NCBI RefSeq assembly: GCF_007362475.1
Contig: NZ_CP041687.1
Location: 2,356,001-2,420,000, forward strand
DNA length: 64,000 bases
Origin: Chryseobacterium sp. SNU WT5
GTDB lineage: Bacteria; Bacteroidota; Bacteroidia; Flavobacteriales; Weeksellaceae
Reading direction: 5' to 3'
This document shows positions 60,001 to 64,000 of the stretch, in pieces (position 1 is the first letter of the stretch; every line of letters begins with the position of its first letter). Both the position numbers and the translations under genes were made by a program. The notes below the pieces were generated by a model that was not told the origin of the DNA, made no database searches, and saw only the letters and a list, made by a program, of their open reading frames with translations.

Positions 60001-60338
60001 TGACTAAATTATTATTCGTATTCCTTTTATCAGTAAACCTCTCGGCACAAACAGTTTATAAAACTCCATCTGGGACGAAATATCATTTGTCCATTTGTAG
60101 AATGGTGAAGAATGCTTCTTCCTCCTTACCATTAGATAAGGCATTGCGTGAAGGATTGTCACCTTGCAAGATTTGTCGTCCACCGTTTCGTGAAACGGTG
60201 GGAATTATATCCAAGTCTAAGAAAACGCCCGGTGAAAACACTACAAATAGATGCCCTGCAACGATAAAGGAAGGATTGCGATGTAAAAGAAATACTAAAA
60301 TTGGAAATAATTTTTGTTTCCAACATCTACCAAATTAA
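60000..60338 (+). CDS. Exported protein with two Cys/His metal-site-like modules
   Basis: The 112-residue protein has a signal peptide (LLFVFLLSVNLSAQ). The first module is YHLSICRMV with SPCKICRPP (His29, Cys33, Cys56, Cys59; residues 28-61), resembling the metal-binding module found in Ada and bacteroidete 'GLxPCKIC' proteins. The second is RCPATIKEGLRCKRNTKIGN with CFQH (Cys85, Cys95 and C-x2-H at the end; about 84-108). Both could bind zinc. The start overlaps the preceding stop by one base (TAATG). Function is unknown. Confidence 0.7.
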   Translation: MTKLLFVFLLSVNLSAQTVYKTPSGTKYHLSICRMVKNASSSLPLDKALREGLSPCKICRPPFRETVGIISKSKKTPGENTTNRCPATIKEGLRCKRNTKIGNNFCFQHLPN

Positions 60339-60339
60339 A

Positions 60340-60362
60340 AAAACCGGATATTTGCCGGTTTT
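60340..60362. terminator. Bidirectional terminator
   Basis: AAAACCGG pairs with CCGGTTTT over a seven-base loop between the convergent genes at 60338 and 60366; it has A- and T-runs on both sides. Confidence 0.85.
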
Positions 60363-60365
60363 GTT

Positions 60366-60815
60366 TTATTTCTTCTTTCTATTCTCCAGTAGATTATAAA
60401 CTCCTATACTCACTATCGCTCCGAAAAGATAATAGCCCGTGGTCATCCATTTCTTCTGATCGGTATTTGTAGCTTTGTTATTTCCTAACAGCTGATCTGC
60501 TAAACCCATGGTCCCAGCAGCACCAAGAAGTCCCGTTCCTAATGTTTTGGTTATGATTTGGGAAGTGTTTGTAGAGGTTGCTAAAGTAGAAAATAAAAGT
60601 GCGTTTGATAATATATTTCCACCCATTGCGGCAGCATAAACCTGATCCTCGTCTGTATCGTTGATGTCGACCTTTTCCAAAGAGTCTTTTACTGCTTTTT
60701 CTCCAACTTGATCTAAGTTTGGTGCTCCTGAACAGTACTTCTTGAAAAGTTGATGTACTCCCGTTAATGCTAACGATCCTGCTAGTCCTGCGATGCTCCT
60801 GTTAATATATGACAT
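60366..60815 (-). CDS. Membrane protein of unknown function
   Basis: The 149-residue protein has a hydrophobic N-terminal segment (about 7-24, IAGLAGSLALTGVHQLF), an acidic region (KVDINDTDEDQ) and two further helices (about 85-110, glycine-rich TLGTGLLGAAGTMGLADQLL; 125-143, GYYLFGAIVSIGVYNLL). No family is recognised. It is near gcvT but with a terminator between, so it stands alone. Confidence 0.6.
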   Translation of the reverse strand: MSYINRSIAGLAGSLALTGVHQLFKKYCSGAPNLDQVGEKAVKDSLEKVDINDTDEDQVYAAAMGGNILSNALLFSTLATSTNTSQIITKTLGTGLLGAAGTMGLADQLLGNNKATNTDQKKWMTTGYYLFGAIVSIGVYNLLENRKKK

Positions 60816-60867
60816 GATTTAAATTTTTTAAGTGTGCGAAAAGAGTGCGAAAATAATGCCACACAAA

Positions 60868-60895
60868 AAAAGCAAGTGAAATTTCACTTGCTTTT
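60868..60895 (-). terminator. Terminator after gcvT
   Basis: The sequence from 60868 to 60895 is a perfect palindrome (arms AAAAGCAAGTGAA and TTCACTTGCTTTT), 22 bases past the gcvT stop. It can act on both strands. Confidence 0.85.
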
Positions 60896-60916
60896 GGATG
60901 ATTTCAATTAAAGCTC

Positions 60917-61996
60917 TTAAACGAATGGCGTTTTTACAACTTTTGCAGGAATATTTTTATTTCTAATCTGAATAAAGATATCAGAACCTATTTTATTATG
61001 ATCGGTTGCAACATAAGCCAGCCCGATTCCGATGTTTTTCATTGGACTCATTGTTCCGGATGTCACTTTTCCGATTTCATTTCCGTCAGCATCAACTACT
61101 AAATAGTCGTGTCTTGGGATTGCTCTTTCCTGCATTTCAAAGCCTACTAACTTCTTAGTGATCCCCTCTTCTTTCTCTTTTGCAAACCGTTCTTTATCTA
61201 CGAAATCTTTATCGAATTTTGTGATCCATCCCAATCCAGCTTCTAAAGGTGAAGTAGTGTCATCAATATCATTTCCGTAAAGACAGAAACCTTTTTCCAG
61301 ACGTAATGTATCTCTTGAAGCCAATCCACAAGGCATTAATCCGAATTCTTCACCAGCTTCTGTAATCGCGTCCCAAAGTTTTACAGCGTCTTCATTTTTA
61401 AAATAAATTTCGAATCCCCCACTACCTGTGTAACCAGTATTAGAAATAATCACATCAGAAACTCCAGCCACCGTTCCCACTGAGAAATGATAATATGGCA
61501 CTTCTGAAAGATTTACTTCCGTTAATTTTTGTAATGTTTCTGTTGCCTGTGGACCTTGGATCGCCAATAGGGACATCTCATCTGAAGCATTAGTCAGTTT
61601 TGCACCAAATTTTTCGTTGTGTTTTGAAATATGATTCCAGTCTTTATCGATATTAGAAGCGTTAACTACAACAAAATACTTTTCATCCGACATTTTATAG
61701 ACGATCAAATCATCTACAATTCCGCCGTTACCGTTTGGCAAACAAGTATATTGTGCTTTCCCGTTTTCTAAAGCGTCTACGTTATTGGTTCCTACAAATT
61801 GAAGTAAATCTTTTGCATGAGGACCTTCTACAAAAAATTGACCCATATGCGAAACATCAAACATTCCCACTTTTTCACGAACAGCAAAATGTTCTTGAGT
61901 GACTCCGGTATATTGCACCGGCATTTCAAATCCTGCAAAAGGAACCATTTTAGCGCCTAGCGACACATGTTTATCAAATAAAGGAGTTTTTTTCAT
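60917..61996 (-). CDS. gcvT: Aminomethyltransferase (glycine cleavage T protein)
   Basis: The 359-residue protein moves the aminomethyl group from the H protein to tetrahydrofolate in glycine breakdown. It has [17 protein letters not shown] (with the Asp in VSHM context), [27 protein letters not shown] and the C-terminal barrel motif [16 protein letters not shown]. Length is normal. No gcvH or gcvP is nearby and no glycine riboswitch is seen upstream, where instead a repeat element lies. Confidence 0.95.
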   Translation of the reverse strand: MKKTPLFDKHVSLGAKMVPFAGFEMPVQYTGVTQEHFAVREKVGMFDVSHMGQFFVEGPHAKDLLQFVGTNNVDALENGKAQYTCLPNGNGGIVDDLIVYKMSDEKYFVVVNASNIDKDWNHISKHNEKFGAKLTNASDEMSLLAIQGPQATETLQKLTEVNLSEVPYYHFSVGTVAGVSDVIISNTGYTGSGGFEIYFKNEDAVKLWDAITEAGEEFGLMPCGLASRDTLRLEKGFCLYGNDIDDTTSPLEAGLGWITKFDKDFVDKERFAKEKEEGITKKLVGFEMQERAIPRHDYLVVDADGNEIGKVTSGTMSPMKNIGIGLAYVATDHNKIGSDIFIQIRNKNIPAKVVKTPFV

Positions 61997-62053
61997 ATTA
62001 TATTTTTATTAATTTATGTATTTTGGAGGAAGTCTATTTTAGCTTCTTTAGAA

Positions 62054-62142
62054 GTTCAGTGCTGCTGTCCGTTTATTTTTTTTACCATTGCTTTTGCATT
62101 TTAAAAAAAGGATGCCACTTCCATCGGGGCTACAGGTTCAGT
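62054..62142 (-). repeat. Structured intergenic element (copy 3) with 7-bp flanking direct repeats
   Basis: A 75-bp core (62061-62135) is flanked by GTTCAGT at 62054-62060 and 62136-62142. On the minus strand the core has TAGCCCCGATGGAAGTGGCA then a T7 run, an AT loop, A8, and ACGGACAGCAGC. The block order matches the element at 24185-24268. The flanking repeat looks like a target-site duplication. Confidence 0.65.
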
Positions 62143-62186
62143 CATTTTCTTTTTTGAAAGATTTAGAAATTTCTATGAACTTATAT

Positions 62187-62699
62187 TTAAAGCCTCTCCT
62201 TGTATTCTCTCAGAATAATTTTAAACCACTCTGTAAAATGTTCAGGATTAGATTCCATCTCTTGATCCAATGATTCCATAGTAATATATCGGACTTCAGA
62301 AACTTCTTCTTCGTTCAAAACAAAGTCACCGTTATAACTTCCGGTGAATACATGATCCAATTCGTGTTCCCAAAGATTTCCACCAACATCCGCTTTGTAG
62401 ATAAAATAAAACTTCGGAGACAATTCCATACCTTCAATTCCCAATTCTTCTTTTAGCCTTCGTTGTGCAGCTTCAAGATAAGTTTCATTCATTCTTGGGT
62501 GTGAACAAACTGCATTGGTCCATTGGTTCGGCGAATGGTATTTTTCCGCAGCTCTTTTCTGTAATAGAACTTCTCCTTTGTCATTAAACAAAAAAACAGA
62601 AAAAGCGCGGTGCAGTATTCCGTTTTCGTGAGCTTTAAGTTTGTCCATCAAACCAAGCACTTCATCATTTTCTGAGATTAAAACTACCTGTTCTTCCAT
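62187..62699 (-). CDS. idi: Isopentenyl-diphosphate delta-isomerase, type I
   Basis: The 170-residue Nudix-type enzyme converts isopentenyl and dimethylallyl diphosphate. Motifs are HRAFSVFLFNDKGEVLLQKR, the catalytic Cys in QWTNAVCSHP (about residue 65), the metal/Nudix-like RRLKEELGIEG and WEHELDHVFTGSY. I choose the ATG at 62699, giving MEEQVVLISENDEV as in homologues, because a TAAATTTG promoter box lies six bases upstream of it; an ATG 21 codons earlier would put the promoter inside the gene. Confidence 0.94.
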   Translation of the reverse strand: MEEQVVLISENDEVLGLMDKLKAHENGILHRAFSVFLFNDKGEVLLQKRAAEKYHSPNQWTNAVCSHPRMNETYLEAAQRRLKEELGIEGMELSPKFYFIYKADVGGNLWEHELDHVFTGSYNGDFVLNEEEVSEVRYITMESLDQEMESNPEHFTEWFKIILREYKERL

Positions 62700-62705
62700 A
62701 GTAGA

Positions 62706-62713
62706 CAAATTTA
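62706..62713 (-). promoter_or_regulatory. -7 element (TAAATTTG) of idi, near-leaderless
   Basis: TAAATTTG on the minus strand, six bases before the ATG at 62699, matches TAnnTTTG and decides the start. Confidence 0.6.
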
Positions 62714-62976
62714 AGTTTAAAAACTTGAGTAATGAAATTTTTAAGAAATATTTAGCTTTCATAACTTCTTAAATGTTGTTCTAAGTAAGTTATATTTCTT
62801 TAGAATTATGAAGTGTTATGTTCTTAAAAAATTAAATAAAAGGGAGAATCTTTACAGAAAACTGATCATTTTTTAACTTTTTAAATTAAATTACTATTCG
62901 TAGCTCTTTAAAGAAGCGTTGTTTTTAATTAAACTATTGTTTAAAGTTGTAATTTTAGCCTAATAGATTTTGAGAA

Positions 62977-63378
62977 ATGGAATTAGAATATAACGAACAT
63001 TTAAGTCCAGTGTTAAAAGGTAATATTAAAAATTACCTGATTGATATTGATGGTACTATTACGGACGATGTACCGAATGAAGAGCCAGAGAGAATGGTTA
63101 CGTGTGAACCGTATTTGGATGCCTTAGAAACAATTAATAAATGGTATGATGAAGGTCATAATATTTGCTTTTTCACGTCCCGTACCGATGATTTAAAACA
63201 GATAACAATTGAGTGGCTCGATAAACATGGTTTCAAATACCACAGCGTTTTATGTGGCAAACCACGGGGTGGCAATTACCATTGGATTGATAACCACATC
63301 GTAAAAGCGACTCGTTTCAATGGAAAGTTTACTGATTTAATACAAAAACAAGTGAAGATTGAGGTCTTTAAAGATTAA
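62977..63378 (+). CDS. HAD-like phosphatase of unknown substrate
   Basis: The 133-residue protein has the HAD motif I YLIDIDGTITDD (residues 20-31, Asp nucleophile and acid), motif II-like CFFTSRTDDL (Ser/Thr about 65) and a C-terminal GGNYHWIDNHI with acidic residues. It is shorter than typical HADs and lacks a clear cap, resembling LNS2-like or sugar-phosphatase relatives. It ends eight bases before serA, so the two probably form an operon; a serine-pathway role is possible but unproven. Confidence 0.75.
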   Translation: MELEYNEHLSPVLKGNIKNYLIDIDGTITDDVPNEEPERMVTCEPYLDALETINKWYDEGHNICFFTSRTDDLKQITIEWLDKHGFKYHSVLCGKPRGGNYHWIDNHIVKATRFNGKFTDLIQKQVKIEVFKD

Positions 63379-63386
63379 ATATACAA

Positions 63387-64000
63387 ATGAAGATATTAGC
63401 AAATGACGGTTTAGATCAATCAGGAATTGAGGCATTAACCGAGAAAGGTTTTGAAGTAATCACTACCAAAGTTCCGCAGGAATTTCTAGCTGATTTTATT
63501 AACGATCAACAAGTTCGAACCTTATTAGTAAGAAGTGCGACGGAGGTTAGAAAAGAACTTATTGATGCGTGTCCATGTTTGGAAATAATTGGTCGCGGTG
63601 GGGTAGGAATGGATAATATTGATGTCGATTACGCACGGTCAAAAAATATTCATGTAATTAATACCCCGGCCGCTTCTTCAGCTTCCGTTGCAGAATTGGT
63701 ATTTGCCCATTTATTCAGTGGCGCCAGGTTCCTACAGGATTCCAATAGAAGAATGCCTTTAATTGGGAATTCCGCTTTCAACCAATTAAAGAAAGAATAT
63801 GCTGGTGGCATTGAACTTCGTGACAAAACCATCGGAATTATCGGAATGGGCAGAATAGGACAGGAAGTTGCTAGAATTGCATTGGGATTAGGAATGCGTG
63901 TTGTCGCTGCAGATAATAATATTGGCAAAGCAACTATTAAAGTCAAATTTTATAACAATCAATTTATTAATGTGGATATCGACACAGAACCTTTGGAAGA
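63387..64000 (+). CDS. serA: D-3-phosphoglycerate dehydrogenase-like protein (3' end outside window)
   Basis: The frame is open to the right window edge, so only the first 204 codons are visible. They contain the substrate-domain segment EIIGRGGVGMDNIDVDYA, NTPAASSASVAELVFAHL and the nucleotide-binding Rossmann loop TIGIIGMGRIGQEVARIAL (about 150-168) of D-2-hydroxyacid dehydrogenases, closest to SerA. It makes 3-phosphohydroxypyruvate, the first step of serine synthesis. The C-terminal regulatory part is not visible, so a close relative remains possible. Confidence 0.85.
   Translation, partial: MKILANDGLDQSGIEALTEKGFEVITTKVPQEFLADFINDQQVRTLLVRSATEVRKELIDACPCLEIIGRGGVGMDNIDVDYARSKNIHVINTPAASSASVAELVFAHLFSGARFLQDSNRRMPLIGNSAFNQLKKEYAGGIELRDKTIGIIGMGRIGQEVARIALGLGMRVVAADNNIGKATIKVKFYNNQFINVDIDTEPLE

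Noticed and set aside
61997-62186. Glycine riboswitch upstream of gcvT
   Set aside because: No tandem aptamer-like structure is visible; the only structured DNA there is the repeat element.
62700-62762. 21-residue N-terminal extension of idi
   Set aside because: It contains the TAAATTTG promoter box and is not similar to homologous N-termini.

Overview
The window comes from a low-GC member of the phylum Bacteroidetes, class Flavobacteriia, most likely the Chryseobacterium/Kaistella/Elizabethkingia group. Supporting signs are signal peptides ending in 'SAQ' or 'AQN', promoters of the flavobacterial type (-7 element TAnnTTTG), the ubiE-porT gene pair (type IX secretion), a PNGase F-like glycosidase, a GLPGLI domain, and a rod-shaped 6S-like RNA between zapA and rny. 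This is read from gene content only; no database search was run.

Positions 1-6650 are the right end of a prophage cut by the left window edge: the C-terminus of a portal-like protein, a connector-like protein, a tiny membrane peptide, a long repeat-rich tail fibre, a lysis cassette (membrane coiled coil, exported protein, lipoprotein with a C-terminal membrane anchor, muramidase) and a convergent tyrosine integrase. The integrase lies next to the 3' end of tRNA-Ser(GGA), the probable attachment site.

Positions 6653-17934 are chromosomal: asparaginase I, TrmH-type and RsmE RNA methyltransferases, TsaD back to back with TamB, an Lrp regulator, and an Rrf2/NsrR-like regulator followed by the RIC iron-sulfur repair protein (a nitrosative-stress pair). 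Positions 18060-31105 carry a ClC protein without the usual gating glutamate, a YeiH-type exporter with its LysR regulator, small stress-related genes, a 5'-truncated group II intron remnant, a lipoprotein gene without an ATG, a split transketolase, an orphan HsdR-N-type nuclease-like protein, a solute symporter, an acetyltransferase, a catalase and a decayed pirin-like gene.

Positions 31106-43352 hold an MFS drug exporter, AsnB, a cholesterol-oxidase-like GMC enzyme, a frameshifted membrane-protein gene, a GLPGLI/PNGase F fusion, an RsmB-type methyltransferase, PhnA, an ABC ATPase, a YceI lipoprotein and an exported MsrA. Positions 43635-64000 hold alaS, a PhoX-like lipoprotein with an imelysin/MauG-peroxidase fusion, a metallophosphoesterase, a FabH-like synthase, ubiE-porT, a coiled-coil gene with zapA, the 6S-like RNA, rny, a PD40 protein, a thioesterase, an ArsC/Spx-like protein, gcvT, idi, a HAD-like protein and the start of serA.

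Across the window, several genes have a TAnnTTTG box only 4-7 bases before the ATG, implying leaderless or nearly leaderless mRNAs. Three intergenic elements share a layout of GC-rich blocks around a poly-T/poly-A hairpin; one is flanked by 7-bp direct repeats. No single large new system stands out. The best leads are the candidate one-protein spanin in the lysis cassette, the GLPGLI/PNGase F fusion, the dead intron 3' end, the repeated intergenic element and the interlocked tsaD/tamB start region.
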